A stretch of 64,000 nucleotides of DNA from Vibrio sp. STUT-A11 (GCF_026000435.1 NZ_AP026763.1:2666001-2730000); one strand, 5' to 3'; shown: positions 34,851 through 43,956, numbered from the stretch's first letter. Notes: generated by a model from the sequence alone, not told the origin. Numbers and translations: made by a program.

Positions 34851-36362
34851 TTATACTTTGCTATTGTTTGCACGTAATAACTCTGCACTGTGTGGAAGTA
34901 AGTCAATTAAAAAACACGAGTTAGTTACAGTTAAAGATTGGTGACGCCAGGCGTCTCGAAGTTGAACTTCAGCAAAGTCGATAAAGTTGTTTAAGTCGAT
35001 GTTCAAAGTTCTGGTTGTCTCAGAACGGTTAAATATTCCTATTGCTACGTCACCGTTTTCCAATTCTTTCGTCCAAACTTCTATGTCACCTTCCAGCTCA
35101 AAACGGCGTGTAGGTGAAACTAAAGAATCCTGATTGATATCGATCACTTCGGAGTTGGTGATCAAATTTAAGGTAAACTCATCGAGTTGTTCGATATCGC
35201 AACTTAGCATCAAAGGAGCCGATAAGAGCGCCCACAAGGAAACTTGCGCATATTGCTCTTCATAGGACAATCGTGTGGGATTAAACTGGGTGTTTTTGCG
35301 GTTAGGGACACCGATGTGTCCAATTTGTAGCATATCTGGGTCTGGATATCGGCCGGGAGAAGAGAAAGCTTGCCAAGGCGCTTGAGAAAAACCGATTTTT
35401 GAGACGATTTCCCAAGAATCGTGGATGTCCCCTGTTGTACGCCAGCAATGGCACCAGTTTGTTAACTCAGCGGCGTGGTCAAAAGGCGCATCATTTGACA
35501 AGCTAATCACAATATTGGCATGAGTTTTCTTCGTGTCTTTCCACATACGCATTGCGGTCGGTGCATCATTAGGTTTCCAGTCTAATTTAACGAACTCAAA
35601 TCCCCAGTCGGCAAACTGCTGTATATCCTTATCAAAAAACCACTCTCCAACATGGTTTAGCCCGTTTGTATTGATACTTGGATAACGGCCAAAAAACTGA
35701 TGAAATTGTTCACGATCTCGCTCGGCAAGATAGTAGTTTTTGTAGTCCCCTTGCGTGTTAGGTGCGCTGCTTCCAATAAAACCAGCGTACGTTGCCTGCC
35801 ATGGCGTCGTGTAGATTCCTGGTTTTAAGCCCAGAGATTTTACAAACTGACACATGCTGTGCATATCGTTGAATCGTTCATTGGCTTGCAGAGCTAACGT
35901 ATTCTGGCAACGCTCCCCTTGCCAACAATCATCGATATTGATATAGCTCCAGCCATAATCAATTAAACCTTTTTCTACAAATGCTTGTGCGGTTTGTTTT
36001 ATAGCTTCTTCACTAATCAGTTCACTATGGCAGTACCAACTATTCCACCCCATAGGAGGTGTCAGGCATATTTTCTCGTCAATACACAAGCGAAGCGTTT
36101 TAGTATCTTCCCCATGAACGTTACGAACGGTCATTTGAATCTCATGAATTCCTTTTGATTGCACAATGCCCGATATGAGTCCGGTACTCGAGTTAAGGGT
36201 TAATCCTGCAGGTAAGTCAACGGCAATATATTGCAGAGGTTTAGCGCCGCTAGCCGCTACTTTATGTTGAAAAGGATAGTTGGGATAATATCCAAATGTT
36301 TTAGCGCCATTAATACGAGGTATTTGGCTAGCTTTAGGTGTACGAATTGGGTAAAACGACAT
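34851..36362 (-). CDS. GH27 alpha-galactosidase with N-terminal Ig-like domain
   Basis: A 503-aa glycoside hydrolase. Residues 1-95 look like a putative Ig (He_PIG) fold (LPAGLTLNSSTGLISGIVQSKGIHEIQMTV). The catalytic barrel opens with CLTPPMGWNSWYC, a GH27/GH36 hallmark; YINIDDCWQG follows; the nucleophile Asp is in EFVKLDWKP and an acid/base Asp in WRTTGDIHDSW. A C-terminal beta-sandwich (from about residue 420) completes the family architecture. It hydrolyses terminal alpha-galactose from galactosides. No signal peptide is visible, so it probably acts in the cytoplasm on imported sugars. The paired binding protein downstream supports a sugar-uptake role. Confidence 0.9.
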   Translation of the reverse strand: MSFYPIRTPKASQIPRINGAKTFGYYPNYPFQHKVAASGAKPLQYIAVDLPAGLTLNSSTGLISGIVQSKGIHEIQMTVRNVHGEDTKTLRLCIDEKICLTPPMGWNSWYCHSELISEEAIKQTAQAFVEKGLIDYGWSYINIDDCWQGERCQNTLALQANERFNDMHSMCQFVKSLGLKPGIYTTPWQATYAGFIGSSAPNTQGDYKNYYLAERDREQFHQFFGRYPSINTNGLNHVGEWFFDKDIQQFADWGFEFVKLDWKPNDAPTAMRMWKDTKKTHANIVISLSNDAPFDHAAELTNWCHCWRTTGDIHDSWEIVSKIGFSQAPWQAFSSPGRYPDPDMLQIGHIGVPNRKNTQFNPTRLSYEEQYAQVSLWALLSAPLMLSCDIEQLDEFTLNLITNSEVIDINQDSLVSPTRRFELEGDIEVWTKELENGDVAIGIFNRSETTRTLNIDLNNFIDFAEVQLRDAWRHQSLTVTNSCFLIDLLPHSAELLRANNSKV

Positions 36363-36654
36363 AAAAAATCCTAACGAACTCTAGTACACAGTGGACGATG
36401 AGTTCTTAACAGAGAGTGATACACGAGGGAATTTTAATAACACTCACTGAAAAAAGATGGGAGCTTGCAAATCTTTTCTATTAAACATAGTTTCAAAGAT
36501 TTTAAGACGGACGTCTCAAAAACCTTTCACCAAACCGTATGTCCAATCAATCACTTAGCTTGCACAACGATTGGTTTGATTGGTATATGCCAAAAGAGAC
36601 AAACAAAAAAAAACCAGCCCGAAGGCTGGTTCTATCAAACAAAATCGTTGAGGA
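36363..36654. other. Gap between the alpha-galactosidase and guaA
   Basis: About 290 bp with no gene. It holds the galactosidase promoter region (inverted GAACTC 36376-36381 and GAGTTC 36400-36405), a dyad CCAATCA (36543-36549) / TGATTGG (36577-36583), and the guaA terminator. It marks the switch from accessory to conserved core order. Confidence 0.5.
36602..36631 (-). terminator. Rho-independent terminator after guaA
   Basis: On the minus strand AACCAGCC and GGCTGGTT form an 8-bp stem with a TTCG tetraloop, followed by about nine T. It is a classic terminator for guaBA. Confidence 0.95.
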
Positions 36655-38208
36655 CTATTCCCACTCGATTGTCGCTGGTGGCTTACCAGAGATGTCGTAA
36701 ACAACACGTGAAATGCCATCAACTTCGTTGATAATGCGGTTAGATACTTTACCTAGGAAGTCGTATGGTAAATGAGCCCAATGTGCTGTCATAAAGTCGA
36801 TGGTTTCTACTGCTCGTAGAGATACAACCCAATCGTACTTACGGCCATCGCCCATTACGCCAACTGAACGTACAGGTAGGAATACCGTGAACGCTTGAGA
36901 CACTTTGTTGTATAGGTCTGCTGCGTGAAGCTCTTCAATAAAGATAGCGTCAGCGCGACGTAGCAAGTCACAGTACTCTTTCTTGATCTCGCCAAGAACA
37001 CGAACACCCAGACCAGGGCCCGGGAATGGGTGGCGGTAAAGCATGTTGTAAGGCAGACCTAACTCAAGACCAATCTTACGAACTTCATCTTTAAATAGCT
37101 CACGTAGTGGCTCAACCAGACCCATTTCCATATCTTCTGGCAGGCCGCCCACGTTGTGGTGTGATTTGATCACGTGCGCTTTACCAGTTTTAGAAGCTGC
37201 TGATTCGATTACGTCTGGGTAGATAGTACCCTGAGCTAGCCATTTTGCGTTAGCCAGTTTCTTAGACTCTTCATCGAATACGTCTACGAATACGTGACCA
37301 ATTGTCTTACGTTTTTCTTCTGGGTCAGACTTGCCTTTTAGCGCGTCAAGGAAACGCTCTTCTGCATCAACTTTGATGATGTTGAGACCGAACTTGTCGC
37401 CAAACATATCCATTACTTGCTGACCTTCGTTCAGACGAAGCAAACCGTTATCGACGAATACACACGTTAGCTTGTCACCAATCGCGCGGTGAACCAGCAT
37501 AGCAACCACTGACGAATCTACACCACCAGAAAGACCCAGGATAACTTCGTCGTCACCGACTTGCTCTTTAATGCGAGCGACTGCGTCTTCGATGATAGAT
37601 TCAGAGGTCCATAGACGCTCACAACCACATACGCCCAGAACAAAGTTCTCTAGCATTTGTAGGCCTTGTTTGGTGTGAGTTACTTCTGGGTGGAACTGAA
37701 CGCCGTAGTATTTCTTCTCTTCGTTCGCCATCGCTGCGTAAGGACACGTGTCTGTCTCACCAACTTTTACGAAGTCTGCTGGGATTTCTACTACTTTGTC
37801 GCCGTGGCTCATCCAAACGTCTTGAATCGCTTCAAGATCTTTAAACAGTGCAGATTCGCCAGAAACTTTAACTTGTGCGTAGCCAAACTCACGCTCGTTT
37901 GAGCCTGCTACTTTACCACCTAGCTGCTCTGCCATGGTCTGCATGCCGTAACATACACCAAAAACAGGAACACCTGAGTCAAATACGTATTGAGGTGCGC
38001 GTGGAGAGTTTTCTTCCGTTACGCTTTCAGGACCACCAGATAGGATGATGCCATCTGGATTGAATTCGCGAATATCCGCTTCTTCTACGTCCCAGCTCCA
38101 TAGTTCACAGTAAACGCCGATTTCACGTACGCGACGAGCAACTAGTTGAGTGTACTGAGAACCGAAGTCCAAGATCAGAATACGTTGGTCATGGATATTT
38201 TTAGTCAT
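36655..38208 (-). CDS. guaA: GMP synthase (glutamine-hydrolysing)
   Basis: Converts XMP to GMP with glutamine and ATP. 517 aa. The N-terminal class-I glutamine amidotransferase has LILDFGSQYTQLVARRVRE, nucleophile Cys86 in FGVCYGMQ and FHPEVTHT with the catalytic His/Glu. The synthetase part has the PP-loop GLSGGVDSSVVA and ends with the dimerisation domain closing in TIEWE. It lies 99 nt after guaB in the usual order and a near-consensus PurR box lies in that gap, so guaA may also have its own purine-controlled promoter. Confidence 0.98.
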   Translation of the reverse strand: MTKNIHDQRILILDFGSQYTQLVARRVREIGVYCELWSWDVEEADIREFNPDGIILSGGPESVTEENSPRAPQYVFDSGVPVFGVCYGMQTMAEQLGGKVAGSNEREFGYAQVKVSGESALFKDLEAIQDVWMSHGDKVVEIPADFVKVGETDTCPYAAMANEEKKYYGVQFHPEVTHTKQGLQMLENFVLGVCGCERLWTSESIIEDAVARIKEQVGDDEVILGLSGGVDSSVVAMLVHRAIGDKLTCVFVDNGLLRLNEGQQVMDMFGDKFGLNIIKVDAEERFLDALKGKSDPEEKRKTIGHVFVDVFDEESKKLANAKWLAQGTIYPDVIESAASKTGKAHVIKSHHNVGGLPEDMEMGLVEPLRELFKDEVRKIGLELGLPYNMLYRHPFPGPGLGVRVLGEIKKEYCDLLRRADAIFIEELHAADLYNKVSQAFTVFLPVRSVGVMGDGRKYDWVVSLRAVETIDFMTAHWAHLPYDFLGKVSNRIINEVDGISRVVYDISGKPPATIEWE

Positions 38209-38284
38209 TTTGAGCAGTCTTTTTTAGGCTAAGTGATTAAAACCGAGGCGAGTGTACTCGCCTCTTCTTAATGCTTCAAGGAAA

Positions 38285-38300
38285 AAGCAAACGTTTTCGT
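38285..38300 (-). promoter_or_regulatory. PurR box between guaB and guaA
   Basis: AAGCAAACGTTTTCGT matches the PurR consensus ACGCAAACGTTTTCGT at 15 of 16 positions. It lies about 80 bp upstream of the guaA start and just downstream of the guaB stop. PurR with hypoxanthine or guanine represses purine genes in gammaproteobacteria. Its position suggests control of an internal guaA promoter or a roadblock. Confidence 0.7.
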
Positions 38301-38307
38301 TAGGCAA

Positions 38308-39774
38308 TTAGTTACCTAGACGGTAGTTTGGCGCTTCCTTAGTAATCTGAACGTCGTGTACATGAGACTCTTGCATACCTGCACCAGAGATACGTACAAA
38401 TTCAGCTTTAGTACGCATATCTTCGATAGTTGCAGAACCCGTTAGACCCATGCTTGAACGTAGACCACCCATTTGCTGGTGTACGATCTCTTTTAGGCGA
38501 CCTTTGTATGCGATACGGCCTTCGATACCTTCAGGAACCAGCTTGTCTGCTGCATTGTCAGACTGGAAGTAACGATCAGAAGAACCTTGAGACATTGCAC
38601 CCAGAGAGCCCATACCGCGGTAAGATTTGTACGAACGACCGTTGTACAGAATCACTTCACCCGGTGCTTCTTCCGTACCAGCAAACATAGAACCAACCAT
38701 CACACATGACGCGCCAGCTACGATTGCTTTACAGATATCACCAGAGAAACGGATACCACCGTCTGCAATGACTGGTATGCCGTATTGGTTAGCAACTTCA
38801 GTTGCATCTGCGATAGCGGTAATTTGAGGAACACCAACACCCGTTACGATACGAGTCGTACAGATAGAGCCAGGGCCGATACCTACTTTCACTGCGCTTA
38901 CGCCAGCTTCGATAAGTGCTTTAGCACCAGCACCTGTAGCCACGTTACCACCGATGATATCTAGGTCTGGGTAAGCAGCACGAGTTTCTCGGATGCGAGT
39001 CAGAACACCTTCAGAGTGACCGTGAGAAGAGTCGATAAGTAGAACGTCCACACCTGCTTCAACAAGAGCAGCAACACGCTCTTCGTTACCAGCACCAGCA
39101 CCAACTGCTGCACCAACGCGTAGACGACCGCGTCCATCTTTACATGCGTTTGGTTTACGCTCTGCTTTGTGGAAGTCTTTCGCTGTGATCATACCAGTCA
39201 GTTTGAAATCATCATTTACAACCAGTACTTTCTCTACACGTGCTTCGTGCATTTTTTCTTGCACTTCTTCACGAGTTGCACCTTCTTCTACGGCCGCCAG
39301 TTTTTCTTTTGGCGTCATAACTGAAGATACTTTCTTAGCAAGGTCAGTAACAAAGCGAACGTCACGGCCAGTGATGATACCAACAAGTTCGTTGTGCTCA
39401 GTGACAACAGGGAAACCTGCAAAACCGTGCTTTTCAGTCAGTGCGACTACGTCAGCGATGGTAGCGTCAGGGTTTACTGTTACTGGATCTGTAACAATAC
39501 CTGATTCGAATTTTTTAACTTTACGAACTTCAGCTGCCTGCTGCTCAATAGACATGTTTTTGTGGATAAAGCCAATGCCACCTTCCTGCGCAAGTGCAAT
39601 AGCGAGACGAGCTTCCGTCACGGTATCCATCGACGCAGAAATCATTGGAATATTCAGGGCAATATTTTTCGTTAGCTGAGTGCGAAGATCAGCTGTGTTT
39701 GGGAGAACGGTGGAGTGTGCTGGCACTAGCAGTACGTCGTCGAATGTCAGCGCTTCTTTGGCAATTCTTAGCAT
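38308..39774 (-). CDS. guaB: Inosine-5'-monophosphate dehydrogenase
   Basis: Oxidises IMP to XMP with NAD+, the first committed step of guanine nucleotide synthesis. The 488-aa protein from ATG 39774 (MLRIAKEALTFDDVLLVPA) matches E. coli GuaB; the longer frame (17 codons) has no family support. Two CBS domains lie at about residues 93-205, the NAD region and the catalytic Cys (about 305) are in GIGPGSICTTR, and the flap contains the MSQGSSDRYFQ stretch. It is transcribed before guaA. Confidence 0.97.
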   Translation of the reverse strand: MLRIAKEALTFDDVLLVPAHSTVLPNTADLRTQLTKNIALNIPMISASMDTVTEARLAIALAQEGGIGFIHKNMSIEQQAAEVRKVKKFESGIVTDPVTVNPDATIADVVALTEKHGFAGFPVVTEHNELVGIITGRDVRFVTDLAKKVSSVMTPKEKLAAVEEGATREEVQEKMHEARVEKVLVVNDDFKLTGMITAKDFHKAERKPNACKDGRGRLRVGAAVGAGAGNEERVAALVEAGVDVLLIDSSHGHSEGVLTRIRETRAAYPDLDIIGGNVATGAGAKALIEAGVSAVKVGIGPGSICTTRIVTGVGVPQITAIADATEVANQYGIPVIADGGIRFSGDICKAIVAGASCVMVGSMFAGTEEAPGEVILYNGRSYKSYRGMGSLGAMSQGSSDRYFQSDNAADKLVPEGIEGRIAYKGRLKEIVHQQMGGLRSSMGLTGSATIEDMRTKAEFVRISGAGMQESHVHDVQITKEAPNYRLGN

Positions 39775-39840
39775 TTGCAATATCTCACAATTAAAGGAGT
39801 AAAAAAAAACAATCCAAAGTCTCATCGTTTCGCATAATGA

Positions 39841-39856
39841 GGGTAACCGTTTTGGT
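39841..39856 (-). promoter_or_regulatory. PurR-like site in the guaB leader
   Basis: GGGTAACCGTTTTGGT matches the PurR consensus at 11 of 16 positions, including the central CGTTTT. It would lie about 30-45 bp after the predicted guaB transcription start. Weak match, but in the position expected for purine control. Confidence 0.4.
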
Positions 39857-39891
39857 CAACGAGTTACATTTGGATTAGATATTGCGGAGGG

Positions 39892-39920
39892 ATTATACGT
39901 TCAACACAATCGATTGACTA
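39892..39920 (-). promoter_or_regulatory. Probable sigma-70 promoter of guaB
   Basis: On the minus strand a -35 TAGTCA (39915-39920) and a perfect -10 TATAAT (39892-39897) are separated by 17 bp. The start would be near 39885, giving a leader of about 110 nt. Confidence 0.55.
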
Positions 39921-39941
39921 CAAGTTTTTTTAATTTTTTTC

Positions 39942-39971
39942 TTGCAATTACCCCCTTGCTATGTATTATAT
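39942..39971 (+). promoter_or_regulatory. Probable sigma-70 promoter of xseA
   Basis: TTGCAA (39942-39947) and ATTATA or TTATAT (39965-39971) are 17-18 bp apart. The start codon GTG 40010 would be about 32 nt downstream of the transcription start. Confidence 0.45.
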
Positions 39972-40009
39972 TTCCGCTAATTTCCATACTCACGTCTACG
40001 AGATTAGCT

Positions 40010-41341
40010 GTGCTCTCCCAGACCAATCAAAACATTTTCACTGTTTCCCGTCTTAATGCAGAAGTTCGTCTCCTGTTGGAAAATGAAATGGGGATCGTCT
40101 GGCTTGTCGGAGAGATCTCAAACTTCTCAGCTCCCGTCTCTGGTCATTGGTACCTGACGCTTAAAGACTCTCGCGCTCAAGTAAAATGCGCCATGTTCCG
40201 TGGCAACAATCGTCGTGTAACTTTCAAGCCTGCTAACGGGAACCAAGTATTAGTAAAAGCACGCCTCTCTCTCTATGAGCCGCGCGGTGATTACCAACTT
40301 ATCATCGAAAGTATGCAGCCAGAAGGCGATGGTCGACTGCAGCAAGAGTTTGAAGAACTCAAGATGAAACTGGCTGCTGAAGGTTTGTTTGCCCAAACAA
40401 ACAAACAGACATTGCCAGAACACCCGAAACGCGTGGGAGTGGTAACCTCAAAAACTGGCGCTGCACTTTACGATATCCTCGATGTATTAAAACGCCGTGA
40501 TCCTTCTCTTCCTATTGTGATTTATCCAACCATGGTTCAGGGAGAAGATGCCGCTATTCAAATCGCACAAGCAATTGGTCGTGCAAACAGCCGTAATGAA
40601 TGTGACGTGCTGATCGTTGGCCGTGGTGGTGGTTCATTAGAAGATTTATGGTGCTTTAACAACGAGATCCTTGCACGTACGATCTCGGCCAGCCAAATCC
40701 CTATCATTAGTGCCGTTGGCCACGAAGTCGATGTAACGATTGCTGACTTCGTTGCCGACGTACGAGCACCAACCCCTTCGGCAGCTGCGGAGCTGGTAAG
40801 CCGCGATAACAGTCATAAAGATCAAGCTCTCGTCACTCGTCAACATAAATTGGCGAGCGCAATGCGTTACTATTTGGCACAGCAAAAACGACAAGCAGCG
40901 CAACTGCTACACCGTTTAGAGCGTCAACATCCTAGCTATCAGTTGCAGCGTCAATCACAGCAATTAGATGAACTGGATGTACGACTACGCAGAGCAATGC
41001 AACGCTTCATCGATTCTCGTCAACAAGCGATTGAGCGTAAACACCACCGTCTACAGTTGAACTCTCCTGTCAGACACTTAGCTCAGCAAAAATCGAGGCT
41101 AGACCGTGTCGAGCAAAAGCTGTTGGATGCCATGGATCGCAAATTACTGACTGTGCGTCATCAACTGGCAATGGCTGCAGAAAAGCTGGAGGCAGTGAGC
41201 CCGCTTGCGACCCTCAAACGTGGCTATTCCATCACGCAAACAGAGCAAGGCAAGGTAATTACACAAGCTGAAGATGTGAAAACGGGCGACCGTCTGGTCA
41301 CCCGTTTAGCAAATGGCGAGATTCGCTCGACCGTCAATTAA
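40010..41341 (+). CDS. xseA: Exodeoxyribonuclease VII large subunit
   Basis: Catalytic subunit of ExoVII, which degrades single-stranded DNA to oligonucleotides in mismatch repair and recombination. N-terminal OB-fold (FTVSRLNAEVRLLLENEMGIVWLVGEISNF), then the nuclease region RVGVVTSKTGAALYDILDVLKRRDP, VGRGGGSLEDLWCFNNE and SAVGHEVDVTIADFVAD with a long coiled coil behind. GTG 40010 is preferred: it gives 443 aa and aligns with the start of E. coli XseA; the 96-nt longer frame encodes a hydrophobic stretch without family support. Upstream of der's neighbours and divergent from guaB, as in E. coli. Confidence 0.95.
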   Translation: MLSQTNQNIFTVSRLNAEVRLLLENEMGIVWLVGEISNFSAPVSGHWYLTLKDSRAQVKCAMFRGNNRRVTFKPANGNQVLVKARLSLYEPRGDYQLIIESMQPEGDGRLQQEFEELKMKLAAEGLFAQTNKQTLPEHPKRVGVVTSKTGAALYDILDVLKRRDPSLPIVIYPTMVQGEDAAIQIAQAIGRANSRNECDVLIVGRGGGSLEDLWCFNNEILARTISASQIPIISAVGHEVDVTIADFVADVRAPTPSAAAELVSRDNSHKDQALVTRQHKLASAMRYYLAQQKRQAAQLLHRLERQHPSYQLQRQSQQLDELDVRLRRAMQRFIDSRQQAIERKHHRLQLNSPVRHLAQQKSRLDRVEQKLLDAMDRKLLTVRHQLAMAAEKLEAVSPLATLKRGYSITQTEQGKVITQAEDVKTGDRLVTRLANGEIRSTVN

Positions 41342-41353
41342 CCCAGTTTAGCG

Positions 41354-41578
41354 TTAGTCAATCTTTTGAAACTCAAATCGAACTCGAGATTTTGATTTGA
41401 GTTCATTACAGGTATTACAGAAGTAATTCGCCGCCCCACAAGCCTGGAGCTTTTCCAGTTCAGCGTCACAATCGGGACAAAACCCTACCTTTTTGAAATC
41501 GGAGTCACACTGGTTACAGTGATACTGACCCGTCCACTCTAATTCAACGTCACAAGTCGGACAAATATTCTGCTGCAT
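41354..41578 (-). CDS. yfgJ: Zinc-ribbon protein YfgJ
   Basis: A 74-aa protein with three CxxC-type knuckles (CPTC, CNQC, CPDC) plus CGAANYFCNTCNELKSKSRV, the E. coli YfgJ pattern. It sits between xseA and der, the same place as in E. coli. Zinc binding is clear from the cysteine spacing; the cellular role is unknown. It is convergent with xseA (12-nt gap), so no terminator fits between them. Confidence 0.9.
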   Translation of the reverse strand: MQQNICPTCDVELEWTGQYHCNQCDSDFKKVGFCPDCDAELEKLQACGAANYFCNTCNELKSKSRVRFEFQKID

Positions 41579-41872
41579 ACGCCTTTACCTTACTCATTTT
41601 TTGATCTCATTATTCAAAATTTGCCACGCCAAACAATGATCGCCGTCACTGCTTTTGAGATATCGGATTGATGCGTTACTCATTAGGGCATATAAAGATC
41701 TTACTCTGATCTTCGGATATTACCCACTTGATCAGCGATCACCCCCTAAAAGAATATTTATATAACCACACACCGAAAGCATAAGTTACATATTCTGCAT
41801 TTCAATTTCAAACAGATAAAAACACTAAAACGAAAGTTAAAAAACAAAGAAAACAGAACTTAATAAAAAGAT

Positions 41873-42154
41873 CTAATTATCTAAAAACGCTTTTACTTCG
41901 GTGTGCATTTCGATGCTTTGCGCACCACATTCTCGTAAGGTGAAGTGTATTGAGCCAAATTCATTTAAGTGACTGGCATGCGTGCCACCACAAGGGATCA
42001 CAGCGATTTCACCCTCTCCCAGATCGCACTTCCAATAGCGAGAATCGGTAAGATTCTCACCATGACACTCAATAATGATCGACTCGTCACGCTGAAGCCA
42101 TTCGGATAGCTGAGCATTGACCTTATGTTCTATATCACTAAGGTACGACAGCAT
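41873..42154 (-). CDS. Stand-alone SAD-like (AlaX/AlaRS editing) domain, short
   Basis: A 93-aa protein. The segment IPCGGTHASHLNEFGSIHFTL matches the C-terminal zinc-site motif (CGGTHV-x-H-x-x-E-I-G) of AlaX and the AlaRS/ThrRS second additional domain, preceded by RYWKCDLGEGE. The other half of the zinc site (HxxxH) of complete editing proteins is missing, so it is about half the usual minimum size. The upstream 145 nt contain no remnant of such a domain; instead they hold the der terminator. It may be a shortened editing factor, a domain with a new role, or a degraded gene that stays open. It is not co-transcribed with der. Confidence 0.65.
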   Translation of the reverse strand: MLSYLSDIEHKVNAQLSEWLQRDESIIIECHGENLTDSRYWKCDLGEGEIAVIPCGGTHASHLNEFGSIHFTLRECGAQSIEMHTEVKAFLDN

Positions 42155-42256
42155 ATCTGCGCTGTTTAGCCCTCTTTTTCGAAGTGTTTTACCTAAAATA
42201 CGTATCCAGACATTTATCCACAGTAGTCGTCATAGTCGTTGTTCTGTGTTTTGAAG

Positions 42257-42288
42257 ATAAAAAAATACCCAAGCAAAACTTGGGTATT
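42257..42288 (-). terminator. Rho-independent terminator after der
   Basis: On the minus strand AATACCCAAG and CTTGGGTATT form a 10-bp stem with loop TTTTG, followed by TTTTTT. It ends the der transcript and separates it from the SAD-like gene. Confidence 0.93.
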
Positions 42289-42299
42289 GTTGAATTCGA

Positions 42300-43793
42300 T
42301 TACTTACGGTTTTTAACCGCGGACATCATACGCTTGCGCTTACGTTCCTGAGAAAGCGTAAGTTTATTCGTACGGTTCTCAAATGGGTTCTCACTGTTCT
42401 GGAAGTTAATACGGATTGGTGTACCCATAATTTCCAGAGACTTGCGAAAATAGTTCATAAGATAACGTTTGTACGAATCTGGTAGCTCACGAACCATATT
42501 ACCGTGAACAACCACGATTGGTGGATTATAACCACCTGCGTGTGCGTATTTCAGTTTAATACGACGACCACGAACCATAGGCGGCTGGTGATCATCAACA
42601 GCCATCTTCATGATACGAGTCAGAACAGACGTACCTACACGTGTCGTTGCCGATTTATAGGCTTCCTGAATTGACTCAAACAAGTGACCAACACCAGTAC
42701 CGTGCAATGCTGAAATAAAGTGAATACGAGCGAAGTCAACAAAGCCCAGACGACGGTCTAGCTCTTTCTTCACGTTCTCTTTCACATCGTTATCCAGACC
42801 ATCCCACTTGTTTACCGCAAGTACGATAGAACGGCCAGCGTTCAGAGCAAAACCGAGCAGGCTTAAGTCTTGATCAGAAATGTTTTCACGCGCGTCGATA
42901 ACCAGCAGAACCACGTTTGCATCTTCGACAGCCTTCAACGTTTTAACGACGGAGAATTTCTCTACCGTTTCATTGATACGACCACGGCGACGTACGCCTG
43001 CGGTATCAATAAGTACGTATTCACGACCATCACGTTCCATCGGAATGTAGATAGAATCGCGTGTGGTGCCTGGCATATCGTAAACAACGACACGCTCTTC
43101 ACCCAAAATACGGTTGGTCAACGTTGATTTACCAACGTTTGGACGGCCAATGATAGCTAGTTTGATTGGCTGATCCTGAAGACGCTTGAACTCTTGTTCC
43201 GCTTCTTCTTCGCTGTACTCTTCTTCTAGGATTTCAGCATCTTCAAATTCAGTCAGATCTTCAATCTCACCCTCTTCTGACTCGCTGCCCAGCAAGTCAT
43301 CAAAGAACGGCGCTAAAGCTCGTTCAAGAAGTGCTGTCACGCCACGACCATGAGCTGCAGCGATCTGGTACATGTCGTCGACACCCAATTGCCAGAAATC
43401 GGCACAAGCAGCATCGGCATCAATACCATCAATTTTGTTTACTACCAGCATTGCTGGCTTTTCAATTTTACGCAGGTGCGCCGCAATCGCTTCATCAGAA
43501 GGCGTAAGACCAGCACGACCATCAACAAGGAATAGCACTACGTCAGCTTCATCAATGGCCGCTAAAGACTGCTCGGCCATCTTTGTTTCAACGCCTTCTT
43601 CCGTACCATCAATACCACCGGTATCAATGACGATGAATTCGTGCTCTTCACCAAGTTTAGCTTGGCCATATTTACGGTCTCGCGTCAGGCCAGGAAAGTC
43701 CGCAACCAACGCGTCACGAGTGCGAGTTAATCGGTTAAATAGTGTAGATTTACCTACATTCGGACGCCCGACTAGGGCCACAACAGGTACCAT
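42300..43793 (-). CDS. der: Ribosome-assembly GTPase Der (EngA)
   Basis: A 497-aa protein with two tandem GTPase domains, each with a P-loop GRPNVGKST (residues 9-17 and about 217-225), G3 DTAG/DTGG, and NKxD (NKIDG, NKWDG), followed by a C-terminal KH-like domain. Der acts in 50S subunit assembly. The acidic linker (LTEFEDAEILEEEYSEEEAEQEF) between domains is typical. It ends the bamB-side cluster on the minus strand and has its own terminator. Confidence 0.98.
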   Translation of the reverse strand: MVPVVALVGRPNVGKSTLFNRLTRTRDALVADFPGLTRDRKYGQAKLGEEHEFIVIDTGGIDGTEEGVETKMAEQSLAAIDEADVVLFLVDGRAGLTPSDEAIAAHLRKIEKPAMLVVNKIDGIDADAACADFWQLGVDDMYQIAAAHGRGVTALLERALAPFFDDLLGSESEEGEIEDLTEFEDAEILEEEYSEEEAEQEFKRLQDQPIKLAIIGRPNVGKSTLTNRILGEERVVVYDMPGTTRDSIYIPMERDGREYVLIDTAGVRRRGRINETVEKFSVVKTLKAVEDANVVLLVIDARENISDQDLSLLGFALNAGRSIVLAVNKWDGLDNDVKENVKKELDRRLGFVDFARIHFISALHGTGVGHLFESIQEAYKSATTRVGTSVLTRIMKMAVDDHQPPMVRGRRIKLKYAHAGGYNPPIVVVHGNMVRELPDSYKRYLMNYFRKSLEIMGTPIRINFQNSENPFENRTNKLTLSQERKRKRMMSAVKNRK

Positions 43794-43917
43794 AACAACC
43801 TCTACAATAATCTTTCTTCTGTAGTTATAGGTAACGACTTGCCCAATGCCAAATCAAACCAGGTTTTACCTATAACCACGTCAAGAATAACTTTTAATAA
43901 ATAAACAATAATTTCAA

Positions 43918-43956
43918 ACAACAAAACGGCTCCTAACTGTCACCAGCCAGGAGCCG
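43918..43956 (-). terminator. Rho-independent terminator after bamB
   Basis: On the minus strand CGGCTCCT and AGGAGCCG form an 8-bp stem with a 14-nt loop, followed by TTTTGTTG. It lies between bamB and der, so der needs its own promoter or read-through. Confidence 0.75.

Noticed and set aside
39167..39679. 170-aa open frame opposite guaB
   Set aside because: Serine/threonine-rich antisense shadow of a strongly conserved gene.
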